In this document: positions 10,737-21,649 of the stretch, in pieces
Numbering within the stretch: position 1 is the first letter of the stretch
Layout: every line of letters starts with the position of its first letter
NCBI GenBank assembly: GCA_030549205.1
Contig: JAUKTV010000003.1
Span: 2,852,001-2,916,000, forward strand
Length of the DNA stretch: 64,000 nt
From: Apiosordaria backusii
Taxonomy: Eukaryota; Ascomycota; Sordariomycetes; Sordariales; Lasiosphaeriaceae
Direction of reading: 5' to 3'
Notes under the pieces: model-generated
Database searches by the model: none
The model's input: only the letters and a program-made list of their open reading frames with translations
Told to the model about the DNA's origin: nothing
Position numbers and translations under genes: made by a program

Positions 10737-11899
10737 ATGGCTGCCGCTAAACAGGTCAACATCGCTATCATCGGTATGTTTTGTTGGACAATATCTCAAG
10801 CTCCCATCTGAATTATGCTTACAGTTATGACCCTTCAGGCACTGGCGGGGTAGGAAAGTGCTTCCTCGGTCAGCTCGAGACCCTCGCCCAGCGCAGACCC
10901 AGCCCCAAGCTCGTCCTCACCTACATCAGCACCAGCAAGAAGGCTATCTACAACTCCGACTATGCCGCCATTGCCACTAACGATGTCACCGCGAACCTCG
11001 CCTCGTCCTCCCAGGCTCCCCTCGCCCCTCCCAAGCTGATCGAGTACCTCAAGTCCTCCGGCTCCAAGACCGTCCTCGTCGACAACACCAGCTCCCAGGA
11101 CGTTGCCGATGCCTACCCCCTCTTCCTCAGCAATGGCATCAGCATTGTCACCCCCAACAAGAAGGCCTTCTCCGGCTCCTACAAGCTGTGGCAGGATATC
11201 TTCAACGCCGCCGAGCAGTCTGGAGCCAAGGTCTACCACGAGTCCTCTGTCGGCGCCGGTCTCCCCGTCATCTCGACCCTCAACGACCTGGTGAACACCG
11301 GTGACGAGGTGACCAAGATCGAGGGTGTCTTCAGCGGCACCATGTCCTTCCTCTTCAACTCGTTCGCCCCCACGTCGGGCAAGGGCGGTCAGTGGTCCGC
11401 CGAGGTGAAGAAGGCCAAGGAGCTCGGCTACACCGAGCCCGACCCGCGCGACGACCTCAACGGCTTGGATGTTGCCCGGAAGCTCACCATCCTCGCCCGT
11501 CTTGCTGGTCTTGAGGTCGAGTCCCCAACCTCGTTCCCCGTGCAGAGCCTGATCCCCAAGGAGCTCGAGTCGGTTGCCACCGGCGACGAGTTCCTCGAGA
11601 AGCTCACCGCTTTTGACTCTCAGATGGAGGAGACCAAGGCGGCAGCTGAGAAGGAAGGCAAGGTGGTTCGGTTTGTGGGCAGCATCGACGTAGCCACGAA
11701 GCAAGTCAAGGTTGGGCTCGAAAAGTTTGACCTCTCTCACCCCATCGCGGCTCTGAAGGGTAGCGATAACATCATTAGCTTCTATACTAAGCGGTACGGA
11801 AGTAACCCCTTGATAATCCAGGGCGCTGGCGCCGGTGGTGAGGTCACGGCCATGGGTGTTACCAGCGACCTCATTAAGGTGCTCTCTCAGATCGCTTAA
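10737..11899 (+). CDS. HOM6: Homoserine dehydrogenase
   Basis: NAD(P)-dependent reduction of aspartate semialdehyde to homoserine, the branch point to threonine and methionine; cytosolic. Two exons, 10737-10773 and 10839-11899, 365 residues, the usual length of the monofunctional fungal enzyme. The nucleotide-binding loop GTGGVGK spans the intron at 10774-10838. Further signatures are LVDNTSSQ, TPNKKAFSG, YHESSVGAGLPVISTL, IEGVFSGTMSFLFN and GYTEPDPRDDLNGLDVARK, and the C-terminus PLIIQGAGAGGEVTAMGV. The frame is clean. The gene is divergent from TRM8 and convergent with the small membrane protein gene, 119 bases away. The 367-codon minus-strand frame opposite is a shadow caused by strong C bias at third positions. 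Confidence 0.97.
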
Positions 11900-12018
11900 G
11901 AAATAATTTAGCAATATTTCAAGCCATGTGGCTGTCATAAAGGATTTTGCTTGCTCTGGCTATGCTGTGCCTTGTTCCATCCCTTGTAACCCGCCCCTAT
12001 CCAACCACTTGAACCATG

Positions 12019-12389
12019 TTACTCTGTCTTTTCAGATTCGGTATGGCCATTTACAACGGATCCGTTTCCGTTTATAGGAGGCTTCGCTGGATGTGGTTGG
12101 GCAGATTGACGAGCTTGCAGGGCATTCGTAAGCGTTTGGCAGGCAGACCCGGTCAGTCTGAATACGTAGAGGATGATGTCGTAGATGACGAGAAAGATGA
12201 TGGGCACGATGAAGAGGGAACCAAGGGTCATCTGGAGCAGGTTAGCAAGGTGTTAGCATCCAATGCCAGTTCCCAACCTACAAAGAAGCCAGAAACTCCA
12301 TGGAGGAATGGGTGAAGCCGCGATGGGATCCAGCTCGGCTCGGTCATGGAGTAGTAAATCCAAGCTATTAATTCCAAGAAGCCAGCCAT
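12019..12389 (-). CDS. Small single-TM protein, function unknown
   Basis: Predicted 106-residue protein from two exons, 12389-12282 and 12231-12019. The intron 12281-12232 has donor GTAGGT, two CTAAC boxes and acceptor CCAG, and keeps the frame. The N-terminal part (MAGFLELIAWIYYSMTEPSW) is aromatic and partly hydrophobic. The second exon opens with a clear membrane helix (LGSLFIVPIIFLVIYDIILY) followed by a polar tail ending in a Ser/Thr/Glu-rich stretch. I do not recognise the family. The good splice signals, the fitting phase and the transmembrane helix make a real gene likely, but the donor choice is not certain. Confidence 0.5.
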
Positions 12390-13243
12390 TTTGGATGTGT
12401 TGCAGAGTTGTGATATTCGGAAGCTGCGGCCGAAGTGAAAGGCAAGAATGAGGTAGACAATACGGAGGTCCGAATAGCTAAGCAAGCTCGGTATTGTGTA
12501 GCAATGTACGCTTGGATGCCGGTCGCGTCGTCAAGGAGATAAGCTATCTATAAGCAGCAGGGGATATAGCGTCAAGAGCGAGATCGTAAAGGACTAGCTG
12601 TTTGGATGTTGGCCGGTGTGCTTTCCTCGGTCGCGATACACTTCCATCAGGGCCACCTATGTCCAAGCTTGAGGGAGAGAGAGGAGTGGACTCGACGGTA
12701 ATAATAAGAGGACGGGCGCGTGGGGGGGGCAACGAAGGGAGGCCACGAGGCGTCAAGGTTTATGCGATAATGATATGGTATGGAGCTGTTCTCCTGGGTC
12801 GAGAGCAGCAAGCTAGGGATGAGGGTGCGGGCGGTGCCAAAGTCAATTTGGAACCTGCAGTGATTCTGCCTGGAAGAAGAGCTCCGAGCCGAAGCATGCT
12901 GTGCTGACTGAAGATGCATGACGACGGACTGGGCTGCCGCTCGGTGGGAGGAAGTCAGGCGCGCACTGGGTAAGGAGTGTGCCAAGATGCGCCAGCAGAG
13001 CACCCCTGTTTTAGTGCCACGATCTACTGTCTGGGGAAGCTCCCTGAAGCTGGGCGCGCACTGTGCGATCTCACTGCAATCTTCACCTGAACATCAACTC
13101 ATCAACTCAATAGCAACCTTCACCACCATAACTTCAACACCTACTGCTACTACACCCAAAGACCGAGTCTCACTCGGTTACCAAACTCCCACCACTTCTG
13201 TCTCAAACCTCCACCTCACCGTGTTCATCACAACCACCACAAC
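12390..13243. promoter_or_regulatory. Divergent intergenic region, small TM gene / CCDC174-like gene
   Basis: About 850 bases between two diverging start codons. The last 150 bases before 13244 are A/C-rich, with many CAACACC-type stretches typical of fungal 5' leaders. The open frames at 12602-13003 on both strands show no domain and overlap each other, so I do not call them. Confidence 0.5.
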
Positions 13244-14324
13244 ATGCCCCGACCCCAAGACCCTCACTTATACGGCCAACCACCCCCCAAAAAACAAAAG
13301 AAGGAAACCACCGACCTCTCGGGCTCGCTGGCATTCACCTCCCAGCTCAGCTCCCTCCTCGCCAGTTCCTCCTCCTCCTCATCAACAACCCAATCAACAG
13401 GCCGCCCCGCCCCTCCAAATCCAAAACCGACGACCTCTTCAAATCAGTCAAAATCAAACGCAAGAACCCCCAAAGGACCACCACCACGATGAAAAACTCA
13501 CCCTCAAGTCCCCCACCACCACCTCAGAGGAAACCGCCGAACTCGCCCGCTCCCGCCAAAGGCTAGAATCCAAATCCCGCCTCTACGCCGCCATGCAGCG
13601 AGGGGATTACCTCGGCAAGGAATACGGCCTTGTAGATTTCGACCGCAAATGGGCTGAGCAAAACCCCAACTCTGCCCAGGATGAAGATCTCTCCTCTTCT
13701 TCCGATTCTGAACCAGAAGAAGAGGCAACAATAGAATACACCGACGAATACGGCCGCACCCGCCTCCTCACCCCCTCCCAGAAAGCCGCCTTGGACCGAG
13801 CAGCCGCGTCAAAAGTCGACTTGGAGAAAATGGCCGGTCGGCCTGTTGCTGTCCCTTCTGATCTCATCTTCGGGGACGCGGTTCAGACGGAGGCTTTTAA
13901 TACAACCGAACAGATGGAGGAGCTGGCGCGGAAGAGGGATAGGAGCGCTACGCCGCCGCCGGAGACGCATTATGATGCGAATTGGGAGATTCGCACCAAG
14001 GGGGTGGGGTTTTACAAGTTTAGTCAGGGTGGTGAGGAGAGAAGGAAGGAGATGGAGGGGTTGGAGAGGGAGAGGGAGAGGACGGAGAAGGAGAGGGAGG
14101 AGAGGGAAAGGGAGAAACAGAAGAGAAAGGAGGAGCTGGAGAGGAGGAGGAGGGAGATTGAGGCTAGGAGGAGGGAGATGGGGGAGAAGAAGGCGGAGAG
14201 GTTGGCGAGTAGGTTTTTGGAGGGGTTGGAGGGGGAGGTGTTTGGTGGTGGTGGTGATGGGGGTGGTAAAACAGAGCAGAAAGACGAAGGAAGGAAAGAC
14301 GAGGAGGGAAAGGAAGAAGCTTGA
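13244..14324 (+). CDS. CCDC174-like nuclear coiled-coil protein, two frameshifts
   Basis: Member of the CCDC174 family; the human protein is nuclear and linked to the exon junction complex. The start MPRPQDPHLYGQPPPKKQKK is of the type expected for fungal members. Then follow a Ser-rich stretch, ARSRQRLESKSRLYAAMQRGDY with FDRKWAE, an acidic patch, YTDEYGRTR, THYDANWEIR with GVGFYKFS, and a 70-residue Glu/Arg coiled coil. Two bases are missing. One is in the C runs at 13405-13413, before a segment reading SKSKTDDLFKSVKIKRK in the third frame. The other is in the five-C run 13467-13471, before KDHHHDEKLTLKSP. With both restored the protein is 360 residues without intron. The same direction of error at both sites argues for miscalled runs. 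Family assignment is from the pattern of motifs, so moderate. Confidence 0.78.
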
Positions 14325-15059
14325 GGGTATGGGACAGTGGTACAAGCAGTCAAAGTCAATCAAACATGTGACTTTTTGTCGAGGAATGTAATAAAAGATC
14401 TGGATTGTCTTTGAGTGAAAAACAGGCCGTTGAGCTCTAGAGCAGAGGTGGACGACTACAACTTACTCTTTCAAGCCGTCAAATTTAAATGGAATAACCC
14501 ACTTCTAAGACTGAAAAAACCTCGACGACGCACCCTTCTGGAGCGAGAAGTTGTGGTCGAAATGACATGAAGCGAAGATGGCGACTCTTGTTCATCTCAC
14601 AGCTGGAACTGTCAAAGACTCTAATGTCAAGATCCTCACATATATGGACCTGATACCGCCTCACCACCACCACCACCGGCCTGGCCTTTTCACACCTCCG
14701 CCCCTTCAAATCTACAACCACCACACCACGCACGTCCAATTAATTCACACTTGCATCTCCAGATTTCGCAACCGTGCCCGGGCCACCAAACACCCCCAGT
14801 ATATATACTACCAGCTACCCATCCCCGACTCTTCGACTTTTTCCTCTCTTTTTCTTCTCCTTCTTCATACTTTACCTTTAGCCTGTTGCCTCTGGGAGAT
14901 AAAAAACTGGAAAAGAAAATGGTTTGTGGTTGTTGTTGTTGTTTGAACAAAAGATGTTAAGAATGGGCAAAATAAAAAATATGTAGAAGAATGAAGTACT
15001 TTTCTTCAGATCAGAGTATAGTAAGAAGAAGAAGTGAGTAAGTCAAAAATGATGTGGTT
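14325..15059. other. Intergenic, no gene seen
   Basis: 735 bases between the CCDC174-like stop and the tRNA gene. Contains a CAC trinucleotide run near 14663-14678 and T-rich stretches. Short frames only; no domain or RNA gene recognised. Confidence 0.5.
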
Positions 15060-15133
15060 TGATTCCGTCCAGGCTCGAACTGGAGACCTTCAGTGTGTTA
15101 GACTGACGTGATAACCAACTACACCACGGAACC
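15060..15133 (-). tRNA. tRNA-Val (anticodon AAC)
   Basis: On the minus strand the 74 bases fold as a cloverleaf. The acceptor stem GGTTCCG pairs with CGGAATC, followed by discriminator A. The D arm contains GTGTAGTTGGTTATCAC, which also fits the A box. The anticodon stem TCAGT/ACTGA encloses loop CTAACAC with anticodon AAC. The T arm TCCAG-TTCGAGC-CTGGA holds the B box. There is no intron. T residues lie within 40 bases downstream as pol III stop candidates but none is a clean run directly after the gene. Confidence 0.93.
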
Positions 15134-15764
15134 TCGTATTTCTTGAGAGCATCGGCTGCTTTTCTGGCTGAAGAGGTCTCTCTGCCGCCCCCTCGCCCCA
15201 CTAGCTTTGAGCAACAAAACCGGCGCTGACTGGACAAAACTGACAAAGGAATGGCACAGAGACAGATGCCATCACAAGTACATAGGTAAAGCCAAGTTAA
15301 TAAGCATCGCCCTAATTTTCCGGTCCCGGTCCGGTTGCCGAACGGAATCCGGGGAAATCGGCCGGGGTCTGGTTTCCGCGGGGAGTTGCATGCCTCGGCA
15401 CTTTCCTAGCTGGGTCTCTCACCAGCTAGGCAAGCCTCACCGTGATCGGCACTTATAACTTGCTGCATTGATAAACAGCCTCCCATCTCACATGAACCTG
15501 CATGAACCTCCATGAGGGCTCCGACGGGATTCAATCCATCTTGTCATTCTCGCAATTGATTTCTCCTGTGATTTTTTGAGAGATAATCCATGGTGATAAG
15601 CAACCCTTCTCACTCGCGTAGATTGCCGTTTACCACTCCAGACCATTACCGATCAAACGGGTAAACTGATCCTTGACTTATTTATATCCTCATAATTTCA
15701 TCCTCACTTTTCTTTTCACACCTCCCTATCATTCTCAATCACCAATCTCACATCAACCGCCAAA
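15134..15764. other. Intergenic upstream of the alpha/beta hydrolase gene
   Basis: About 630 bases. The last 60 bases before the ATG at 15765 are C/T-rich with CATCAACC-type leader sequence. A near-direct repeat of CATGAACCT occurs at about 15491-15510. No gene seen. Confidence 0.5.
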
Positions 15765-17131
15765 ATGGCCTCCTCCTCCTCCTTCCTCATAAAATCCCAC
15801 ACCATCGAATCCCAACACATCCGCGAGTACCCCCACGCAACCGCCCACTCCCAGGAAGAACCCCTCCTCCTCGCCGTAAAGCAATACATCCCCCTCTCCA
15901 ACCTCTCCCCATCACCCGGTGACATCTCCATCATCGCCGCCCACGCCAATGGCTTCCCCAAAGAACTCTACGAGCCCCTCTGGGAGGACTTGCTCCACCT
16001 CCTCGGCCAGCGCGGCATCAAAATAAGAGGCATCTGGATAGCAGACGTAACCCACCAAGGCCAATCCGGCATCCTCAACGAAGCCAACCTAGGCAATGAC
16101 CGTTCGTTACCTCCCCCCCTTTTTATTCCCCCCCCCCCCAATTACTAACCCTGGTGTACAGCCTCCTGGATAGACCACACCCGCGACCTCCTCCACCTAA
16201 CCAACATTTTCCGCTCTTCCCTCCCCCGCCCCTCATCGGCCTAGGCCACTCCTTCGGCGCAAACATAATCGTCAACCTCTCCCTCCTCCACCCCCGCTTG
16301 TTTACCTCCCTCCTCCTCCTCGACCCCGTCCTCTCCCGCTTCCAATCCAAAGGCCCAGCCTACGGCTTCGCCCCCATGAAAGCCTCCGCCTTCCGCCGCG
16401 ACCTCTGGCCCTCCCTCTCCGCCGCCAAATCCGCCTTTGAATCCAACCCCTTTTACAAAACCTGGGATAAAAGGGTATTCAACAAGTGGCTCGAGCACGG
16501 GCTCCGTCCCACTCCCACCAGGATCTACCCTGACGCTCCAGAGGGGTCCGTGACGTTGCTAACGACGAAGCACATGGAATCATTCACCTACTACCGCCCC
16601 ATCAGGCAAAAGTTGGCACAAGATGGGAAGAGTCATGAGCTGGATTGGGAGTTGATCCCCGACGCGGATGAAGTCGTGAAGCAAAACCCGGATTTCCCGT
16701 TTTATCGACCCGAGGGGGGGCCGGCGACGGCGGATAAACTGCCAAATGTTAGGCCGGGGTGTATTTGGATTTTTGGAGGGGAGAGCAATGTCAATCCTGC
16801 GGATGTGAGGCAGGAGAAGCTGGATTTGACGGGGGTTGGGCCGGGGGGCAGTGGAGGGGTGAAGAAGGGGAGAGTCAAAGCGGTGACGATTGAGGGGTTT
16901 GGGCATTTGGTGCCGATGGAGAGGACGACGGAGGTGGCGGGGTATGCGGCGGATTTCTTGGTGGAGGATCTGAAATATTGGAAAAAGGAGCAGCAGGAGT
17001 TTGAGGAGCATTGGAAGAAGAAGAGGGATGAGGAGAAGTGGGTGCTGAGCGAGGAGTTTGAGGGGTGGATGGGGGGGAGGCCGGTGAGGAAGGCGAAGAA
17101 GGATGGGGAGGGGCCAAAGGGGAAGTTGTAG
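15765..17131 (+). CDS. Alpha/beta hydrolase, possible peroxisomal (C-terminal GKL), one frameshift
   Basis: Predicted 435-residue serine hydrolase, similar in layout to the fungal Lpx1/MpaH group. Exon 1 is 15765-16101; the intron 16102-16161 has donor GTTCGT and a TTACTAAC branch point; exon 2 is 16162-17131. Visible: IIAAHANGFPKELYEP (oxyanion-side loop), GIWIADVTHQGQSG, nucleophile elbow GHSFGA, and near the end FGHLVPMERT with the probable catalytic His. The protein ends in GKL, a variant of the PTS1 peroxisomal signal. One C is missing in the runs at 16223-16232: upstream the frame reads SWIDHTRDLLHLTNIF and then hits a stop, downstream it resumes as LIGLGHSFGA. With one base added the frame is open throughout. 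The substrate cannot be read from sequence; an acyl-CoA or lipid ester is plausible for a peroxisomal enzyme, by family analogy only. Confidence 0.83.
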
Positions 17132-17678
17132 ATATACCAAGAGGGAAAGAGAGCGATGATAGAATAGAGAAGAAGGGTCATAATGCTACAGTTTCATAGA
17201 TTATTTGGGACCATAGATACTGCAAATCTTTCCAACAGAATAGTTTATTCCATCGTCTATTTTGACACGACACCTCCCCTCGCCGTGCTCAATTACCAAG
17301 TACATAATCCTAAACCATATATTCAAGAATATTCAACACCACCAACGTCCAGCCCCCCCACCCCTGAACGCCAGCTCAAACCTCAAACTTCAAAAACAAC
17401 ACTCATGATACACCACCACCAACGACCACAACCGCCACTGAATAAATCATGGTATTAAACGCTCTATTACGTCCTCCGCCTGCCAATCCCATCCCATATC
17501 CCAGTTCCATTCCCAATAAAATATCCGACCAACCACCGACATCCCGTCGGTCCCCTTGCGTCGTCTATGGGTATGTAATGACACCTCTCTTTCTTTGTCT
17601 TTGACGAAACAAAAATTACTTCTTTCACTTGTTGGTATATCTTCATCATCGATACATTTTTCTTTTTTTGCTTTTTGT
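17132..17678. other. Convergent 3' region, alpha/beta hydrolase / HMG-CoA synthase
   Basis: About 550 bases between two stop codons facing each other. A- and T-rich with likely poly(A) signals on both strands (for example AATAAA on the minus strand near 17513-17521). No gene seen. Confidence 0.5.
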
Positions 17679-19448
17679 TTACTCCTTGACGGCATAGAAT
17701 CTCTTGAACATGTCGTCGACCTTCTCGAGGTAGTAGGTGCCGGGGGCAATGGTGGAGACCTCCCCGGTGGGGACGTAGTCCTTTTGGAGATGGGCCTTCT
17801 TGCGGAGGTCGCACATCTAAACAACATGTCAGCAAATCTATCATCCTTGCAAGTTGGAAAAAGAGAAAAACATACCGAATCGTAGGTCTCTGGGGGCACG
17901 GCGCGGCGAGCCTCAAGTCTGCTGGGAACATCAAGAGTCTTGGCAATGGTCTCGGTGCTGCCGTTGATGCGGAAAGAGAAGAAGGAGGCAGCCAGACCGG
18001 AGCCGTAGCTGAAAAGAGCAATGCGCTTGCCCTGGAGGTTGGCGCTGTCGACGTGGCCGATCAAGCTGGCCAGGCCGCCCCACAAGCTGGCGCAGTACAT
18101 GTTACCGCAGAGGGTGGCGATCTGAATGGCCGGGTTGACGCGCTCCTGGAAGCGCTTCTTGGTGAGGGTCATGAAGGTCTTCTCGACAACCTTGTCGGTC
18201 AGGGACTTCTTGTAGTCCATGTCACGGATGTCGGCGGGTACCTCAGCGAAGGCCTTGCTCTCGGGGTCGGCAAGGTAGTCATGGTAGAGAAGGCGGGCAT
18301 ACGACTTTTGCACGAGCTTGCAGGTAGGAGAGTGGAAAGCCATGTAGTCGAAGCGGTCCAGAGGAGTCTTGGGCAGAACATCTTCTGTTACCCCGTTGCC
18401 GTTGATATGGCCATTGACGCCCTTGGTGAGCTGAGCCTCGCGCTTGAGGTAGGCACGGTAGGCGCCATCGAGAGCCTCGGTGTAGCAGTTGATGGAGTAG
18501 TGGCCATCAACGTAGGGGTACTCGGACGTTAGGTCAGGCTTGTAGAAATCGTAGGCGTGCTGCATGTAGCTGCCACGCATGCCGGGCTCGAACACGATGG
18601 GCGCATCAGGGCCAATCAGGAGCGCAACGGCACCAGCACCACCGGTAGGGCGCGCATTGCCCTTGGCATAGAGGGCGATATCACCGGCAACAACGATAGC
18701 ATCACGGCCATCCCAGGCAGAAGACTCGATCCAGTTGACAGAGTTGAAAACGGCGTTGGTGCCGCCGTAGCAGGCGTTTACTGTGTCGACACCCTCAATG
18801 TTGGTGTTGTCGCCAAACAGCTGCATCAACACCGACTTGACAGACTTGGACTTGTCGAGGATGGTCTCGGTACCAACCTCGAGACGACCGATCGAGTTGG
18901 TGTCGATGTTGTACTTCTTGAGGAGGTTGGACACGACCGTCAAGCTGAACGAGTAGATATCTAGAAAGGCGGGGCTCACCCCACGCGCAAATCAGCCCCT
19001 GAATTTGATAGAGTCCAACCCCAAGGATCCATGGATACCCCGCTGCCCAGATGCCTGCCGCCAGGGGCTGGGGGGAAACAGGAACCCAGTGGCGCAACAC
19101 AATAAAAATCTGTGTAACCATGGGGGAAATTTTGTTGGGGGGGAGCAGCAAGAGAAAGGAAAATTGATCAAGATAATAAATAAACATACCCTCACGGTCG
19201 TCGCAGAAGCTCATCTTAGTCTGGCCGAGACCAATTGTGTACTTGCCTGTGCTAACGCCATCGAACTTCTCGAGCTCGGTTTGCTCCACATACTATGGCC
19301 ACCATGACAGCTGTTAGCGATGTCGGATCCAAAGCCAAAGCCCCCCAAGTTAAGGTAAAGGTAAACAGTTGACTCGGGCAAAACAGACCTGGCTGGGGAA
19401 GTAGATTTCGATGGCCTTGATGCCAATGTTCTGGGGACGGGAGGCCAT
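17679..19448 (-). CDS. ERG13: Hydroxymethylglutaryl-CoA synthase
   Basis: Condenses acetyl-CoA with acetoacetyl-CoA to HMG-CoA, the second step of the mevalonate and ergosterol pathway; cytosolic form. Four exons, 19448-19389, 19292-19190, 18960-17876 and 17816-17679, give 461 residues, the usual size. Signatures in order: MASRPQNIGIKAIEIYFP, KYTIGLGQTKMSFCDDRE, VGTETILDKSKS, catalytic Cys in NACYGGTNA, GDIALYAKGNARPTGGAGA, EPGMRGSYMQHAYDFYKP, active-site His in MAFHSPTCKLVQ, and SYGSGLAASFFS. The first intron has donor GTCTGT; intron 2 is 229 bases; intron 3 is 59 bases. The frame is clean. The short first exon ends at YFPSQ, directly before YVEQ at the start of exon 2. A TCGTG pentamer array lies about 60 bases upstream of the start in the 5' leader or promoter. 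Confidence 0.96.
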
Positions 19449-21511
19449 GTTAGAGAAGAAAGAGAGGGAGCAATTGGGTTTCGGCGAGCGGTGTCTGGTG
19501 CGAGGAATCGTGTCGTGTCTTGTCGTGTCGTGTCGTGTCGTGTCGTAAAAAGGGGACGAGAGGATGGGACGTGAGGCGGGCGGTGGAGGGTCTTTAGACT
19601 TTTGGAGGGGGCAGGTCAGCTAGCGTGCTCTAGGGTGGGCTCATCCAGTGTTTTTTGTAGACCGCCTTTCTGTTGCCCCATCATCTCAACTCGGAAAACA
19701 CCTAAGCAAGACCCCACCACTATTGCCCCAATATTGGTGACAGACCGAAGTGATGTGGTAGATCTGCATTCGACTGTCTGCTGTCTGCTGTCTTCTGCCT
19801 ATTGTCTGAGGAAAAAAAAGAGTGGGGGTGCTGTACCTGTCTCTCGCCTTATCTCTTTGTTCCGGTGGGTTGGGGCTGTTGGAGAAGGGTAACAAACACC
19901 AAGAACTGGACTGGATTTCAAGGAAGAATCGAAAATAATAGGAACACAGGAAACAAGCACAACAAGACAAAAAGAGCACATGGGAGGTTCAAATACTTAT
20001 TCCCCGACCACTTTGAGAGCCACATCCAATGATCCCACCAGCAGCGGAGACGGGGACAACGGCGGGTGACAACGGACAGGGAACAATACCTCTTGCCGGG
20101 TTCCAGCACAATAGCAAGGAGGTACGTGGGCGTCTCCCCGCCAGACACGCCATACGATATTTCTTGGGGACGATGTCGGACACAACCAACCACTTGATCA
20201 TCTCTTCTCTGGCAGAAAACAAAAATCTGCCGCATTGGCCCTGACCCCAGATGGATCCCATCCCGGCCGCCCACATGCCCCAGGTGTCGTCTTGAGCTCC
20301 CTCACGGCCAACCCTTACCACAAGAGCAAGTCCCCTCCTGGGTCTTCTCCCCGCTGTGGGTTTTCCTTCGCCGGCCTTGCGCGGATCTAATCTCTGAAGT
20401 GGAGGTTTCATGCGAGATTGATAAAGAAAATCTCCACCAGGCAGCCCAGTTTGACGGAGTTGAACCCGCTGCCCAGTCCGAACGAACGACGTTGGAGCTT
20501 GCCGTCGTTTTTTGGATGTTGATGAGAGCTTGTGGCTGACAAGGCTTTCTACCGGTATCTACTAAGAAAAAGTAGTGACATTGTTTGACTCCTTACACTG
20601 ACCGTCTTTGTTCTGGTGTCCAGATACAAGACAAGCCAGAGCACAGCAGCTAGCATAGTGTCCTCCTGCTCTAAAACCATCAACGGCCGCTGAGGTTAAC
20701 GCCGTCGATACTACTTCAGTTTCGCCAGAAATCCCTCCTCCGGGAACTGCAACGGAGAAAAAACTGGAGACAAAACCCAGAAAGGGGGTCCACCATCCCC
20801 ATCCTGTCCTGTTACCGGCTCATCAAGAAGAGGGAATAAAATTTCGTTGTACATACAACTTCCCTCGGGTTGTGGCAACGGTAACCGTGAAAGAGCGCCC
20901 CCAAATCTTTCCTTGTGATTTTCTCAGGGTCCTCAAAAAAATCCCCAAAGAGAAGAAATCACAAAGCATTCCTATTCGCCAGTCCGACACGGAACCCCCC
21001 ATTGTGTCGTTCGCCTCTGCAGGAACAGCCCAGCCCGCCCGCCGCCGATGCATCCCACCATCCCCTCCATCGTGCTGCTGCCCTGCTGCCACCACCGTGT
21101 GAGTGGGTGGTGGTGGCTGAGTTTGATGAGGCGTAACCGGCCCGGAGCGGGTTCCCATTTGGGAGAATACCCGCCGTTTCTCGTCTCATGGGTCACAATA
21201 TGCACCGAGAAATATTCACCGAATTTTTGTTGAAGCTGATGATGCGTCCTCCCCTACGTCTTCACTGTGGCTTGGCGGAATTTGAGCAGATCAAGCTCGC
21301 AAAAGAAGAGAAAAAGCCCCACTATTTATCGTATCGATCTTGACCTGACGCAAGCATGGCAAGCACGAGCTCTTTCTTGTTGCAACCTCCTCATCCCTCT
21401 TTGGTTTCATGAGGCAGTGGAGCAGTTATTGCGTGACATGGGTCTCAACCATGTCTTGGGGGTGATTATCTTATCAATCTACAGGGTATGGGACCGATCA
21501 CGGAGCTCCGA
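19449..21511. promoter_or_regulatory. Long upstream region of HMG-CoA synthase, no gene recognised
   Basis: About 2.1 kb between the ERG13 start and the CT/CA microsatellite that precedes the AT-rich island. Frames on both strands up to 140 codons overlap one another and have no domain. The base composition is normal for the genome. It should contain the ERG13 promoter; sterol-type sites were not evident by eye. Confidence 0.5.
19508..19546. repeat. TCGTG pentanucleotide array
   Basis: About eight tandem copies of TCGTG with one CT interruption, just upstream of the ERG13 start codon. Probably leader or core promoter sequence. Confidence 0.85.
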
Positions 21512-21620
21512 CTCTCTCTCACACACACTCTCTCACACACTCTCTCACACACTCTCTCACACACTCTCTCACACACTCTCTCACACTCTCACACACACTC
21601 TCTCTCACACAGACACTCTC
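21512..21620. repeat. CTCTCACACA decamer microsatellite
   Basis: Tandem array built on the 10-base unit CTCTCACACA, around nine units with small length changes. It lies at the left border of the AT-rich island. Confidence 0.9.
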
Positions 21621-21634
21621 CCCTTCGGGGGAGA
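21617..21634. other. UUCG-loop hairpin at the island border
   Basis: TCTCCCC-TTCG-GGGGAGA, a perfect 7-base-pair stem closed by C-G around the very stable UUCG tetraloop. It directly follows the microsatellite. Whether it is transcribed is unknown; chance in a C/T-rich tract is possible. Confidence 0.6.
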
Positions 21635-21649
21635 CTTGCCATACTCAAA

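Noticed and set aside
10835..11938. 367-codon minus-strand frame opposite HOM6
   Set aside because: Shadow of a highly conserved gene with strong third-position C bias.
14663..14678. CAC run as a His-tag-like coding feature
   Set aside because: No supporting open frame with a domain; simple trinucleotide repeat.
21512..21620. Possible CRISPR-like array
   Set aside because: Simple 10-base tandem microsatellite without spacers in a fungal genome.
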